A stretch of 64,000 nt of DNA from Winogradskyella ouciana. Lineage in GTDB: Bacteria; Bacteroidota; Bacteroidia; Flavobacteriales; Flavobacteriaceae. The stretch's first letter is position 1, and each line of letters starts with the position of its first letter. The position numbers were made by a program, and so were the translations under genes. Where the stretch lies: contig NZ_WJYA01000004.1 in NCBI RefSeq assembly GCF_009709615.1, positions 248,001 through 312,000 of the forward strand, given 5' to 3'. The notes below the pieces were generated by a model. It did no database searches. It was not told where the DNA came from and saw nothing but the letters and a program-made list of their open reading frames with translations. Positions 1-9,106 of the stretch are shown piece by piece.

Positions 1-1
1 G

Positions 2-649
2 CTTGTTAGTAATCAATTAAAAAGAAAGTTTGCCAAATATTCTAAAGTGCAATTACGCAATGGAATGAGCGGAAGAGAAATTGCTGAAAAGATGTTGGCA
101 GATAATGGTATTTATGATGTTGAGGTAATTTCTACCGCAGGACAGTTAACAGATCATTACAACCCAAAAAATAAAACGGTAAACCTAAGTGAACCTGTTT
201 ATAATCAACGTAATGCGGCTGCTGCTGCAGTTGCTGCACATGAAGTTGGGCATGCCGTACAGCATGCACAAGCTTATAGTGCATTAGGTATGCGATCTGC
301 GCTTGTGCCAATTGTGAGTGTTACTTCTGGCATGTCTCAGTGGTTAGTTATTGGTGGACTTGTTTTGGGTGCCGCAGCTGGTGTTGGATTAGGCTATTGG
401 GTAGCTGTTGCAGGCTTGGTTTTTATGGCCTTCGCAACGCTGTTTAGCTTTATCACCTTACCAGTGGAGTACGATGCGAGTAATAGAGCATTAGCTTGGT
501 TAAAGGCAAAAAACATGGTAACACCAGAAGAGTATAAAGGCTCAGAAGACGCTTTAAAATGGGCAGCTAGAACCTATCTGGTTGCAGCTATAGGTGCATT
601 AGCTTCGCTATTGTACTGGGCACTTCAAGTGTTTGGAGGTAGAGATTAA
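2..649 (+). CDS. YugP-like neutral zinc metallopeptidase, 5' partial
   Basis: A membrane zinc peptidase of the YugP family (Pfam Zn_peptidase_2). The reading frame is open to the left edge, and residues before the first GTG (position 47) still look like the family's N-terminal region (basic, following a membrane segment). I therefore treat the gene as cut by the window rather than starting at 47. The zinc-binding motif HEVGH lies at 239-253. It is followed by two long hydrophobic segments (about 340-460 and 570-640) typical of a membrane-embedded protease. A conserved YDAS near 470 probably holds the third zinc ligand region. Substrates are not known for this family. The family is seen; activity is inferred. 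Confidence 0.9.
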   Translation, partial: LVSNQLKRKFAKYSKVQLRNGMSGREIAEKMLADNGIYDVEVISTAGQLTDHYNPKNKTVNLSEPVYNQRNAAAAAVAAHEVGHAVQHAQAYSALGMRSALVPIVSVTSGMSQWLVIGGLVLGAAAGVGLGYWVAVAGLVFMAFATLFSFITLPVEYDASNRALAWLKAKNMVTPEEYKGSEDALKWAARTYLVAAIGALASLLYWALQVFGGRD

Positions 650-670
650 GACTAAAACCTTATAAAATTA

Positions 671-697
671 AAGCTCTGAGAAATCAGGGCTTTTTTT
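671..697 (+). terminator. Rho-independent terminator after the YugP-like gene
   Basis: AAGCTCTGA and TCAGGGCT pair (one G-U) around a GAAA loop, followed by seven T. It lies 22 bp after the peptidase stop and ends at the stop codon of the convergent lrp-type gene. Confidence 0.75.
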
Positions 698-1166
698 ATA
701 TTTTTATTTGTCGGTTTATCTGTTGCTGCAAGGAGATAAAGGTCTCAGTTCTGGAAACTCCTTTAATACTCTGAATATCTGAATTTAAAACATGCATTAA
801 ATGTTCATTATCCTTTGATAGGATTTTTAAGAAAATACTCCAATGCCCAGTCGTGTAGTGGCATTCAATAACTTCAGGGATTTTTTGTAATTGCTTTACT
901 GCTTCAGGATTACTGACGGCTTTATCTAGATATACACCTACAAAAGCCATAGTCGTATAACCCAGAACTTTTGGGTTGATTATAAACTTAGAACCAGCCA
1001 AAAGGCCAGACTTCTCAAGTTTTTTAAGTCGTTGATGTATGGCAGCACCCGAAATACCAACTTGGCGCGCAATTTCGAGAATTGGAGTTCTGGCATCTTG
1101 CATTAATGCTCTAAGTATCTTTTTGTCAATACCATCAATGTAAATGCCTTTATCGTTAATCTTCAT
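696..1166 (-). CDS. Lrp/AsnC family transcriptional regulator
   Basis: A 156-residue DNA-binding regulator. An N-terminal winged helix-turn-helix (about residues 13-58, with LDKKILRAL-type opening and GISGAAIHQRLKKLEKSG) is followed by a RAM/AsnC ligand-binding domain (about 70-145) that usually binds an amino acid and drives oligomerisation. The length is normal for the family. The next gene on the same strand upstream, 94 bp away, is a saccharopine dehydrogenase-like enzyme. Control of lysine or related amino-acid metabolism is a reasonable inference but is not shown by the sequence. Confidence 0.9.
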   Translation of the reverse strand: MKINDKGIYIDGIDKKILRALMQDARTPILEIARQVGISGAAIHQRLKKLEKSGLLAGSKFIINPKVLGYTTMAFVGVYLDKAVSNPEAVKQLQKIPEVIECHYTTGHWSIFLKILSKDNEHLMHVLNSDIQSIKGVSRTETFISLQQQINRQIKI

Positions 1167-1260
1167 TTAAAACTTGTTTTCATTTCCGAGGCATCGGGAA
1201 TCTTATTCTTCTAATTTAAAAGTTAAAAATAAGAAAACGATTTCAGATTAAAACTTCAGT

Positions 1261-2625
1261 TCAAACATTTAAAGGATTATAACCTAGGTAAGGCACTTCT
1301 TTTTCATTAAACTTTATACCATAAGTTTCTAATTCTTCAAGAATTGGAGAATAAACTTCTTTAGAAATCGGAATTTGAACACCAGGAGTGGTTATCTTTC
1401 CATTTAAAACAGCCATTGTTGCCATGGCAACTGGCAAACCTACGGTTTTAGACATTGCTGTATAGGTTTGGTCTTCACCAAGAGCTACCATAGTAGAATC
1501 AATTTGATGCTTTTCTCCATTGAGTTCATAACCAAATTTATGGTACATCACAATCATATCTTTATCATCAGCATCAAGCGACCAACTATCCATCAAAATC
1601 TTTTGAAGAATTTGGGCAGGTGTGGCTTTATCAAGTTCTACCATCTTTTTAGAGTTAAAAATATCGAGTTCCAAAAATTTATCCCAAACAATATCATCCT
1701 GGTCAATCTTTAGAGCATGTCTAAATTTCAGTTCCACAGAATCCGTAGGGCTGTAAGGTAAAAATGAGTTAACAAAATCACGATAACTCATATTGGCACT
1801 ATCATCAATCGTATAGCTGTCATCTGTCATACCCAATTGCACAAACACGTTCCAAGCTCTACTAAAACCAACACGTCGCATAGTGCCACGATATAGCGTT
1901 TTAATATGGTCTAAGCCATATACTTTCTGATATTTTAGAGAATCTCTATTGGCATAAGCTTCAAAACGGCCATAACCATCAACTTCGAGAAATTCTGTTC
2001 GCCTAAACAATCTGTGGTAAGGGATGTACTTAAACTGGTCTTCTTGCAAAAATTTCGCTGCACCACCTTGTCCTGCAACAACAACGTTTCTAGGATTCCA
2101 AGTAAATTTATAGTTCCAAAGATTGTTATCACTTTCTGGAGCGACCAATCCGCCAGTAAAGGATTCGAACAGAATCATTTTTCCGCCTTTATCCCTAATT
2201 TTATCAATGACCTGCATGGCACTCATGTGGTCAATACCAGGATCAACACCTATTTCGTTGATAAAAATGAGATTATTCGCTTTTACGGCATCATCTAATT
2301 CCTGCATTTCCTTGCTAACGTAAGAAGCAGTAACCATGTGTTTTTTATAGGTGACACATTCTTTAGCGATTTCAATATGAAAACGTGCAGGTAGCATGGA
2401 GACCACAATATCTGAGTTCTTAACGGCATCAATTCTAGATTCAGAATTAAACACATCTAAATGAATGACATTGGCATTCTGGTGGTCACCAACAAGTTTT
2501 TTAGCATTGTCTACGTTGAGATCGCCAACCGTTATTTGAAGATTTTCCGTTTCTGATTTGTCTAACAAATATTTTATGAGATATGATGAGGATTTTCCGG
2601 CACCAATAATTAAAATCTTTCGCAT
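1261..2625 (-). CDS. Saccharopine dehydrogenase family protein
   Basis: A 454-residue NAD(P)-dependent oxidoreductase. It opens with a Rossmann nucleotide-binding motif (ILIIGAGKSSSYLIKYLL, residues 4-21), followed by the Sacchrp_dh_NADP domain and a C-terminal domain with the family's typical VDPGIDHMSA segment. It resembles Lys9-type saccharopine dehydrogenase / lysine 6-dehydrogenase relatives, which act in lysine synthesis or breakdown. The sequence alone does not decide the substrate or direction. The Lrp-type regulator gene lies directly downstream on the same strand. A glutaryl-CoA dehydrogenase-like gene elsewhere in the window (39-40 kb) fits lysine catabolism but is not linked. Confidence 0.85.
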   Translation of the reverse strand: MRKILIIGAGKSSSYLIKYLLDKSETENLQITVGDLNVDNAKKLVGDHQNANVIHLDVFNSESRIDAVKNSDIVVSMLPARFHIEIAKECVTYKKHMVTASYVSKEMQELDDAVKANNLIFINEIGVDPGIDHMSAMQVIDKIRDKGGKMILFESFTGGLVAPESDNNLWNYKFTWNPRNVVVAGQGGAAKFLQEDQFKYIPYHRLFRRTEFLEVDGYGRFEAYANRDSLKYQKVYGLDHIKTLYRGTMRRVGFSRAWNVFVQLGMTDDSYTIDDSANMSYRDFVNSFLPYSPTDSVELKFRHALKIDQDDIVWDKFLELDIFNSKKMVELDKATPAQILQKILMDSWSLDADDKDMIVMYHKFGYELNGEKHQIDSTMVALGEDQTYTAMSKTVGLPVAMATMAVLNGKITTPGVQIPISKEVYSPILEELETYGIKFNEKEVPYLGYNPLNV

Positions 2626-2707
2626 AGTGGGTTTATATGACTAATTTTGTAAAGCACGAAAGTAACAAATACAGAAGGCAAAAAGAAACCAAAAAGATAT
2701 TTTACTT

Positions 2708-3097
2708 ATGAACAAAAAGATATTAATTGCGGGTTCAATTTTAGGAATTTTAGGGATAATACTAGGAGCCTTTGCTGCCCACGGTTTAGAAAAAATGATT
2801 GATGCTGATGCCATTAAATCTTTTGAAACAGGTGTGCGTTACCAATTGTATCATGCATTTTTATTCCTGATTTTAGGTGGTACTTCTTTTGTGAGATTAA
2901 AAAGCAAAAAAACGATATTTTATTTAGTCATAATTGGTGTAATTTTCTTCTCTGGATCTATTTACGGATTGGCTACAAACGAACTCTCAAGCTTTGATTT
3001 TAAGAGAATTGCGATGATAACTCCTATTGGTGGGTTATTGCTAATATTGGCTTGGATTGTGATGTTAATCGGTATTATAAGAAATAAGGCCGATTAA
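2708..3097 (+). CDS. DUF423 family small membrane protein
   Basis: A 129-residue integral membrane protein with four predicted hydrophobic segments (about residues 5-23, 45-62, 70-88 and 100-122). It carries the family hallmark GAFAAHGLEK near residue 21 and YQLYHAFLFL near 46. This is the DUF423/YgdD family, of unknown function. Length is normal. It is divergent from the saccharopine dehydrogenase-like gene and precedes pckA on the same strand, but pckA has its own promoter. Confidence 0.9.
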   Translation: MNKKILIAGSILGILGIILGAFAAHGLEKMIDADAIKSFETGVRYQLYHAFLFLILGGTSFVRLKSKKTIFYLVIIGVIFFSGSIYGLATNELSSFDFKRIAMITPIGGLLLILAWIVMLIGIIRNKAD

Positions 3098-3131
3098 TGG
3101 TAATCTAAGGTGTAGTTTTAAAATAAAGTTA

Positions 3132-3139
3132 TAATTTTG
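3132..3139 (+). promoter_or_regulatory. Bacteroidota -7 element upstream of pckA
   Basis: TAATTTTG matches the Bacteroidota -7 consensus TAnnTTTG, 22 bp before the pckA ATG. No clear -33 TTG is seen at standard spacing. Confidence 0.55.
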
Positions 3140-3161
3140 CACCCTAAACAACACAAAAATT

Positions 3162-4778
3162 ATGGTAAACCATACACAAAAAACGAAAACGATTTCGTTA
3201 GACAATTACGGTATCAAAAATGCCAAAATTAACTACCAATTAATTCCAGATCAACTTCATGCCGAAACTATAGCGAAAGGCCAAGGTGTTGAAGCCTCTT
3301 CTGGTGCACTAGCTGTAAATACAGGTGAATTTACAGGACGTTCGCCTCAAGATCGTTTTATAGTAAAGGATGATATTACCAAGGATAAAGTTTGGTGGGG
3401 AAATATCAATATCCCTTTTGAAAGTGAGAAGTTTGATAAACTTTACGATAAAATTACTGATTATTTGTCTGGTAAAGAGGTTTATGTTAGAGATAGTTAT
3501 GCCTGTGCAGACCCAAATTATAAAACAAATATCCGAGTGATCAATGAGTATCCTTGGAGTAATATGTTTGCATATAATATGTTTTTGCGCCCAACGGAAG
3601 AAGAATTACAAGATTTTTCTCCAGAATGGACCGTAATTAACGCGCCAGGTTTTATGGCCGTACCTGAAGAGGATGGTACGCGTCAGCACAATTTTGCCAT
3701 TCTTAATTTTACCAAAAAAACGGCTATTATTGGAGGTACAGGTTATACAGGTGAAATTAAAAAGGGAATCTTTTCTGCTTTAAATTTTGAATTGCCAGTA
3801 TTTAAGAATACGCTACCAATGCACTGTAGTGCTAATGTTGGTAATGATGGTGATACGGCTATTTTCTTCGGTTTGTCCGGTACAGGGAAAACAACCTTAT
3901 CAACAGATGCCAATCGTAGCTTAATTGGTGACGATGAACACGGTTGGACCAACGAGAATACGGTGTTTAATTTTGAAGGTGGATGCTATGCTAAAGTAAT
4001 TAACCTATCGCAAGAACAAGAACCAGAAATTTACGGAGCCATTAAAAAGGGTGCTATTCTCGAAAATGTTATTATGGATGATAAGGGCAATGTAGATTTT
4101 GCTGATACGTCAATAACTCAGAATACCAGAGTAAGCTATCCTATTTACCATATTGAAAATATTAAAACCCCTTCTATAGGGAAAAACCCGAAGAATATAT
4201 TTTTCTTAACGGCTGATGCATTTGGAGTACTGCCTCCAATTTCTAAATTGACTCCTTCACAAGCGGCTTATCACTTTATTTCTGGGTATACAGCTAAAGT
4301 TGCTGGTACAGAAGCTGGTGTTGTAGAGCCTGTACCAAGTTTCTCGGCTTGCTTTGGAGCACCTTTTATGCCATTGCATCCAACAGAATATGCAGATATG
4401 CTAAGTAAAAAGATGAAAGATGCAGGTGTAAATGTATGGTTGGTAAATACGGGTTGGACAGGTGGTCCTTATGGAGTAGGAACACGTATGAAACTAAAAT
4501 ATACGCGTGCTATGATCAATGCGGCTCTTAATGGAGACCTTGGTGATTACACATACGAAGACTATCATATCCACTCTGTTTTTGGAGTTGCCCAACCAAG
4601 AACATGCCCAGGAGTGCCAACTGAAGTGTTGAGTCCTAGAAAAACATGGAATGATGATAAAGCATACTATACCATGGCATTTAAATTAACCAACGCGTTT
4701 AGAGAGAACTTTAAGAAATTTGAGTCTTATGCTTCTGAGGAAATAAGACGTGGAGGACCACAACGCTATGCGTTTTAA
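3162..4778 (+). CDS. pckA: Phosphoenolpyruvate carboxykinase (ATP)
   Basis: Converts oxaloacetate and ATP to phosphoenolpyruvate, CO2 and ADP, the first committed step of gluconeogenesis in the cytosol. The 538-residue length is standard for the ATP-dependent enzyme. The kinase-1a P-loop GLSGTGKTTLS is at about residues 237-247. The metal/ATP-binding GDDEHGW follows at about 256. The N-terminal GRSPQDRFIV substrate-binding segment is at about 59, and the adenine-binding RVSYPIYHI region near 325. A TAnnTTTG element precedes it and a strong terminator follows, so it is probably transcribed alone. Confidence 0.98.
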   Translation: MVNHTQKTKTISLDNYGIKNAKINYQLIPDQLHAETIAKGQGVEASSGALAVNTGEFTGRSPQDRFIVKDDITKDKVWWGNINIPFESEKFDKLYDKITDYLSGKEVYVRDSYACADPNYKTNIRVINEYPWSNMFAYNMFLRPTEEELQDFSPEWTVINAPGFMAVPEEDGTRQHNFAILNFTKKTAIIGGTGYTGEIKKGIFSALNFELPVFKNTLPMHCSANVGNDGDTAIFFGLSGTGKTTLSTDANRSLIGDDEHGWTNENTVFNFEGGCYAKVINLSQEQEPEIYGAIKKGAILENVIMDDKGNVDFADTSITQNTRVSYPIYHIENIKTPSIGKNPKNIFFLTADAFGVLPPISKLTPSQAAYHFISGYTAKVAGTEAGVVEPVPSFSACFGAPFMPLHPTEYADMLSKKMKDAGVNVWLVNTGWTGGPYGVGTRMKLKYTRAMINAALNGDLGDYTYEDYHIHSVFGVAQPRTCPGVPTEVLSPRKTWNDDKAYYTMAFKLTNAFRENFKKFESYASEEIRRGGPQRYAF

Positions 4779-4801
4779 CGCTCAACTTAAATAGACAATT
4801 A

Positions 4802-4834
4802 AAAAAAGCGACTCTGATTCAGAGTCGCTTTTTT
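4802..4834. terminator. Terminator downstream of pckA
   Basis: A near-perfect hairpin with stem AGCGACTCTGA/TCAGAGTCGCT. It is flanked by an A run on the left and six T on the right, so it can stop transcription in both directions. Confidence 0.9.
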
Positions 4835-4926
4835 ATTTATTATAACTAGTTGAAAGTAAAATATTTAAGAGCTATACAATAGAAAGAGGCAAACATTTTA
4901 TATATTGGATTTTTAATTTTCATAAA

Positions 4927-5406
4927 ATGAAAAGATTTTCCCTCGCTATTTTGCTTCTTTTGGTTTTCAATCAAATAAGTAATGCTCAATCCAAGACTAA
5001 ATACAATCTTTACTTAGTGTTCAATTCTGAAAATAACGAAATGCACGTTATTGATAAAAATGTGAATGATTCAGTATTAATAAAAACGTTCAAACTATCT
5101 AAAGACCTAGCTTCTGAGAACTTTAAATATGAATTGTTAGTTGGTGATGATGGAGAAATTGATAGAAACCTTGAGAAGGTGCCAGTGGCAAAAAAAGGAA
5201 AAATAACACTCTATCATTTTTCCTATATGCATGGAGAAGAATCGTTGGATAATTTATCAGACGGCAACATTATTAACTATGAAGACTTTATAAATTCAGA
5301 ATTTAAGAGCTTTAGCAAAATTTTAAATAGTGCATCTAAAATCTATATGGTAGATTTAAAGGATAAAGACCAATCTATTTATAGAGCTTATGAAGTTAAG
5401 CTATAA
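4927..5406 (+). CDS. Hypothetical exported protein
   Basis: A 159-residue protein with a clear Sec signal peptide (basic MKRF, hydrophobic core, cleavage probably after SNA near residue 20). The mature part is charged and rich in Lys, Asp, Asn and Ser, with no cysteine and no domain I recognise. It lies alone between two strong terminators, which suggests a single-gene transcript. A periplasmic or secreted location is inferred. Function unknown. Confidence 0.7.
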   Translation: MKRFSLAILLLLVFNQISNAQSKTKYNLYLVFNSENNEMHVIDKNVNDSVLIKTFKLSKDLASENFKYELLVGDDGEIDRNLEKVPVAKKGKITLYHFSYMHGEESLDNLSDGNIINYEDFINSEFKSFSKILNSASKIYMVDLKDKDQSIYRAYEVKL

Positions 5407-5440
5407 AAAAAGCCCAATTGAATTCTCAATTGGGCTTTTT
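5405..5440. terminator. Bidirectional terminator between convergent genes
   Basis: Stem GCCCAATTGA/TCAATTGGGC with an ATTC loop, seven A before and five T after. It serves the exported-protein gene on the left and the hemD-like gene on the right. Confidence 0.92.
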
Positions 5441-5456
5441 AATAAAGTTATATTTT

Positions 5457-6206
5457 TTATTTGCCTTTGTTAACAGCATCAATGTACTTCTGCAAAGCCA
5501 TTGTCATAGATGGTGTTTCAGGAGTTGGTGCTGCAATATCCACACGTAAGCCTTTTTCCTTAACTGCCTGTACGGTTGTATTTCCAAACACTGCGATACG
5601 CGTATCGTTCTGTTTAAAATCAGGGAAATTATGGAACAAAGATTCTATACCAGAAGGACTAAAGAACACTAAAATATCGTAGTATACATTGGCCAAATCC
5701 GATAAATCACTAATAACAGTTTTATAAAAAGTTGCCTGTGTCCAGTTTACCTTTAAATCATTTAAGGTTTCAGGAATTACAGGTTTTACTTTATCTGTAG
5801 TCGGCAACAAAAATGTTTCGTCCTTGTATTTTTTAACCAAAGGAATTAAATCCGCAAAATTACGCTTACCTACATATATCTTACGCTTTCTGTAAACAAC
5901 ATACTTCTGAAGATAATAAGCGACAGCCTCAGATTGGCAGAAATACTTTAATGTATCAGGCACTTTAAAACGCATTTCTTCTGCTACTCTAAAGAAATGA
6001 TCTACTGAATTTCTACTGGTTAATATAATGGCAGTAAACTTGGTAAGGTCTATTTTTTGCTGTCTAATTTCTTTTGCAGAAACACCTTCTACATGAATAA
6101 AAGGTCTGAAGTCAACTTTAACTTTTTGCTTTTCTTGCAAGTCAAAATATGGAGAGTTCTCTATTTTAGGTTCTGGTTGCGATACTAAAATTGTTTTCAC
6201 TTTCAT
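5457..6206 (-). CDS. hemD: Uroporphyrinogen-III synthase family protein
   Basis: Expected to cyclise hydroxymethylbilane to uroporphyrinogen III in haem synthesis. The 249-residue length fits. The HEM4 fold's weak signatures are visible: ILVSQPEP at the N-terminus, AIILTSRNSVDHFF (about residues 58-71), a linker, then the second lobe with ILVFFSPSGIESLF (about 178-191) and the closing AAPTPETPSMTMAL. The family is very divergent in sequence, so the call rests on these two segments and on its usual neighbour in flavobacteria, DUF4271, directly upstream (17 bp). Confidence 0.85.
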   Translation of the reverse strand: MKVKTILVSQPEPKIENSPYFDLQEKQKVKVDFRPFIHVEGVSAKEIRQQKIDLTKFTAIILTSRNSVDHFFRVAEEMRFKVPDTLKYFCQSEAVAYYLQKYVVYRKRKIYVGKRNFADLIPLVKKYKDETFLLPTTDKVKPVIPETLNDLKVNWTQATFYKTVISDLSDLANVYYDILVFFSPSGIESLFHNFPDFKQNDTRIAVFGNTTVQAVKEKGLRVDIAAPTPETPSMTMALQKYIDAVNKGK

Positions 6207-6223
6207 ACGGAAACCCCTTTGTT

Positions 6224-6874
6224 TTAAACGTTATACTCTCTAATTACCTTATATAAAAGCACATAAGGCGCAATTTCGAGAGCGCAAAGATACAATAAAA
6301 AATAGAAAATATTGAGATTAATTATTTTTTGATTGTTTTTTAAAGAAGTTATAAATCCGATGAGGTTTATAAAACAAATCAAAGAAAACGTTGCTATTAT
6401 AATAACATCTGCATAATTTTTTGTGTATAGAAGAAAAAGATTTGCAACCAAAAATAATAGCCCAGAATAGTTGATAAAGGTTGTTTTTTGAAATAAGTAA
6501 TCATCAACTAACGCGTCTATTTCAAAAAGACTTCCAATAAGCCGCTCTAACAAGGTTTTAATAATAACTATTGTAGCAATTGCCAAAAGCAATTTTAAGA
6601 ACCAAACCAATTCAAAAGTTAATGGAGAAATAAAAGTTGAATAGCAAAAAAACAAAAAAACGCCCACAGACATTGAGAAGTTTAAAAACAGAAGGCCATC
6701 AAATAAATCAACAAACTTCTGGTCCTTGCTATAAATCTTTAAATATTTAGAATTACCTATCACCGAAAGGAAATCATTAAACCTAAAGGTATTGACATAT
6801 TTAGCTGCGACAATAAACACCAGCCCTAAAACTGTAAAGATTGTAAACCACTCGTAGGTAATAAAATTTCGCAT
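6224..6874 (-). CDS. DUF4271 family membrane protein
   Basis: A 216-residue integral membrane protein with about six hydrophobic segments spread over its length. It begins with a short aromatic stretch (YEWFTIF) and continues with a TM-rich region without obvious catalytic residues. It matches the Bacteroidota family DUF4271, which is nearly always next to the hemD-like gene, as here (17 bp apart, same strand, probably co-transcribed). No experimental function is known to me. A role tied to haem synthesis or envelope is only a guess from neighbourhood. Confidence 0.85.
   Translation of the reverse strand: MRNFITYEWFTIFTVLGLVFIVAAKYVNTFRFNDFLSVIGNSKYLKIYSKDQKFVDLFDGLLFLNFSMSVGVFLFFCYSTFISPLTFELVWFLKLLLAIATIVIIKTLLERLIGSLFEIDALVDDYLFQKTTFINYSGLLFLVANLFLLYTKNYADVIIIATFSLICFINLIGFITSLKNNQKIINLNIFYFLLYLCALEIAPYVLLYKVIREYNV
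6285..6292 (-). promoter_or_regulatory. Possible internal -7 element for the hemD-like gene
   Basis: On the minus strand this reads TATCTTTG, a perfect TAnnTTTG match, inside the 3' end of the DUF4271 gene and 78 bp before the hemD-like start. No -33 TTG is found at normal distance, so it is tentative. Confidence 0.3.
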
Positions 6875-6981
6875 GTTGCTAAATTATAAAGAATTATTAG
6901 GCATAAAAAAGCAATTGAGGTATTTCTTGGTTCAACAAAATCTTATGAAAGTTATAACAGTTTATAATCCATTAAAAACTT

Positions 6982-6989
6982 TACTTTTG
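6982..6989 (+). promoter_or_regulatory. -7 element upstream of the glycosyltransferase-dihydroorotase operon
   Basis: TACTTTTG matches TAnnTTTG, about 45 bp before the chosen ATG. It supports an operon of glycosyltransferase, dihydroorotase and DUF4296. Confidence 0.5.
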
Positions 6990-7034
6990 TCCTAACTCTA
7001 AAGTTAGCACCTAAACGTGTTTAAAAGTATGCAA

Positions 7035-7757
7035 ATGTCTGACGCACTTGTCATCATTCCAACATATAATGAGATTGAAAACATCGAAGCCATTATCCGT
7101 GCAGTGTTTTCACAAGAGAAGGTGTTTCATGTCCTGGTAGTGGATGATAATTCCCCAGATGGAACAGCTGAGCAAGTCAAAACTTTACAAATCGAATTTC
7201 CAGACCAACTTTTTTTACTAGAACGCGATAAGAAAAATGGTTTAGGACGTGCGTACATTGCCGGATTTGAATGGGCCTTAAAACAGCATTACGAGTATAT
7301 TTTTGAGATGGATGCTGATTTTTCACATAATCCAAATGATTTAATAAAACTCTATAAGGCTTGTGATGTTGACGGTGCAGATATTGCTGTTGGCTCTAGA
7401 TACGTTAAAGGTATCACGGTTGTTAATTGGCCGTTGACCAGAATTCTCTTGTCCTACGGAGCATCGAGATATGTACGGTTTATAACAAGAATGAAAGTTA
7501 AGGATTCTACAGCAGGCTTTATTTGTTATAAAAGAGCCGTGCTAGAAGCTATAAATTTGAATAAAGTGAGATTTGTGGGATATGCGTTTCAAATTGAAAT
7601 GAAATTTAAAGCTCACGAAAAAGGTTTCAAAATCACTGAAATTCCTGTTATATTTAAAGATAGGGTTAAGGGCAAGTCTAAAATGAGCGGAAGTATAATT
7701 TCGGAGGCTGTCTTTGGAGTTATTAGTTTAAAGTTAAAAAGTTTATTTTCTAAATAG
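7035..7757 (+). CDS. Polyprenol monophosphomannose synthase-like GT2 glycosyltransferase
   Basis: A family 2 glycosyltransferase of the DPM1 type, expected to move mannose (or another hexose) from a nucleotide sugar to polyprenyl phosphate at the inner face of the membrane. Visible motifs are VIIPTYNEIENIE at the start, VVDDNSPDGTA, the DxD-type MDADFSHNP, and GSRYVKG. About 240 residues without C-terminal membrane segments is the soluble DPM1 length. GTG at 7017 and ATG at 7029 also open the frame. I prefer ATG 7035 because MSDALVIIPTYNE matches the usual family start. It is followed after 4 bp by dihydroorotase. Confidence 0.88.
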   Translation: MSDALVIIPTYNEIENIEAIIRAVFSQEKVFHVLVVDDNSPDGTAEQVKTLQIEFPDQLFLLERDKKNGLGRAYIAGFEWALKQHYEYIFEMDADFSHNPNDLIKLYKACDVDGADIAVGSRYVKGITVVNWPLTRILLSYGASRYVRFITRMKVKDSTAGFICYKRAVLEAINLNKVRFVGYAFQIEMKFKAHEKGFKITEIPVIFKDRVKGKSKMSGSIISEAVFGVISLKLKSLFSK

Positions 7758-7761
7758 TACA

Positions 7762-9105
7762 ATGAGGAAACACACTATAATTAAGAACGCTAAAATTGTC
7801 AATGAAGGGCAAACTATTGAAGGCGATATACTTATTGAAAATGATATTATAATGGAAATAGCTTCCTCAATAAGCGTAAAGTCCTCTGAAATAACTGTTA
7901 TTGATGCAGAAGGCAACTATGTTTTACCTGGTATGATAGACGACCAGGTTCATTTTAGAGAACCAGGACTTACACACAAGGCAAATATAGAAACGGAATC
8001 AAAGGCGGCTTTAGCAGGTGGGATTACATCTTTTATAGAAATGCCAAATACCAAACCACAAACTACTACTGTAGAAAAGCTAGAGGAGAAGTTTGAAATT
8101 GCATCTAAATCATCGCATGCCAATTATTCGTTTATGTTTGGCGGAACCAATGATAACTTGGATGAGATTTTAAAGGTAGATTCTAAAACCGTCGCTGGAT
8201 TAAAATTGTTTTTAGGTTCTTCCACAGGGAATATGTTGGTTGATGATCCTGCAGTCATCGAAAAGATATTCTCAAGTACAGATATGGTGATTTCTGTACA
8301 CTGTGAAGATGAAGCAACGATAAAAAAGAATCTTGAAGCACATATCGCTGAGTATGGGGATGATATTCCTATGGAAAAACATCCAATTATTAGAAGCGAA
8401 GAGGCTTGTTACATTTCATCATCAAAAGCTATTGAACTAGCAAAGAAAACTGGCGCAAGATTACATGTATTTCATCTTTCTACAGGAAAGGAGACGAGCC
8501 TGTTTTCAAATAAAATACCACTAAAAGATAAAAAAATAACAGCAGAGGTTTGTGTACATCATTTGTGGTTTTCTGATGAAGACTATGCGAGAAAAGGAAG
8601 CCATATCAAATGGAATCCGGCAGTAAAAACTTCAAAAGATAGAGAACAGCTTTTAAAAGCATTGTTGGATGATAGAATAGATGTTATTGCAACAGATCAC
8701 GCACCACATACTTTAGAAGAAAAAGATAATCCTTATACAAGTGCTCCTTCTGGTGGGCCATTAGTACAGCATGCTTTGTTAGCTCTTTTGGAAATGCATC
8801 ATCAAGGTAAAATTTCAATAGAAAAAATTGTAGAAAAAGCATGTCATAATCCTGCTATATTATTCGATGTTGAAAAAAGAGGTTACATAAGGGAAGGGTA
8901 TTATGCAGATTTGGTAATTGTAGACCTCAAAAGCCCTTGGACAGTAAATAAAAGTAACATACTTTATAAATGTGGTTGGTCTCCTTTTGAAGGCAATACA
9001 TTTAAAAGTAGAATAACCCATACCTTTGTAAATGGGGAACTGGCATATAACAACTTTAAGGTTTTAGACGTTAAAGCAGGGCGTCGTTTAACTTTTAATC
9101 GATAA
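7762..9105 (+). CDS. pyrC: Dihydroorotase (Bacteroidota type)
   Basis: Catalyses the reversible cyclisation of carbamoyl-aspartate to dihydroorotate in pyrimidine synthesis. The 447 residues form an amidohydrolase fold with GMIDDQVHFREPG (about residues 57-69), the lysine-containing GLKLFLGSSTGNM, the metal-site SVHCEDE and VFHLST segments, and the C-terminal ATDHAPH plus SGGPLVQH. The first histidine of the usual HxH pair is glutamine here (Q62), a change I believe is common in Bacteroidota homologues. The gene is tightly packed with its neighbours (4 bp and 1 bp gaps). Confidence 0.93.
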   Translation: MRKHTIIKNAKIVNEGQTIEGDILIENDIIMEIASSISVKSSEITVIDAEGNYVLPGMIDDQVHFREPGLTHKANIETESKAALAGGITSFIEMPNTKPQTTTVEKLEEKFEIASKSSHANYSFMFGGTNDNLDEILKVDSKTVAGLKLFLGSSTGNMLVDDPAVIEKIFSSTDMVISVHCEDEATIKKNLEAHIAEYGDDIPMEKHPIIRSEEACYISSSKAIELAKKTGARLHVFHLSTGKETSLFSNKIPLKDKKITAEVCVHHLWFSDEDYARKGSHIKWNPAVKTSKDREQLLKALLDDRIDVIATDHAPHTLEEKDNPYTSAPSGGPLVQHALLALLEMHHQGKISIEKIVEKACHNPAILFDVEKRGYIREGYYADLVIVDLKSPWTVNKSNILYKCGWSPFEGNTFKSRITHTFVNGELAYNNFKVLDVKAGRRLTFNR

Positions 9106-9106
9106 T

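Noticed and set aside
1184..1203. A short GC-rich inverted element (CCGAGGCATCGGG) between lrp and the dehydrogenase
   Set aside because: Too short to call; it may be a fragment of a dispersed repeat.
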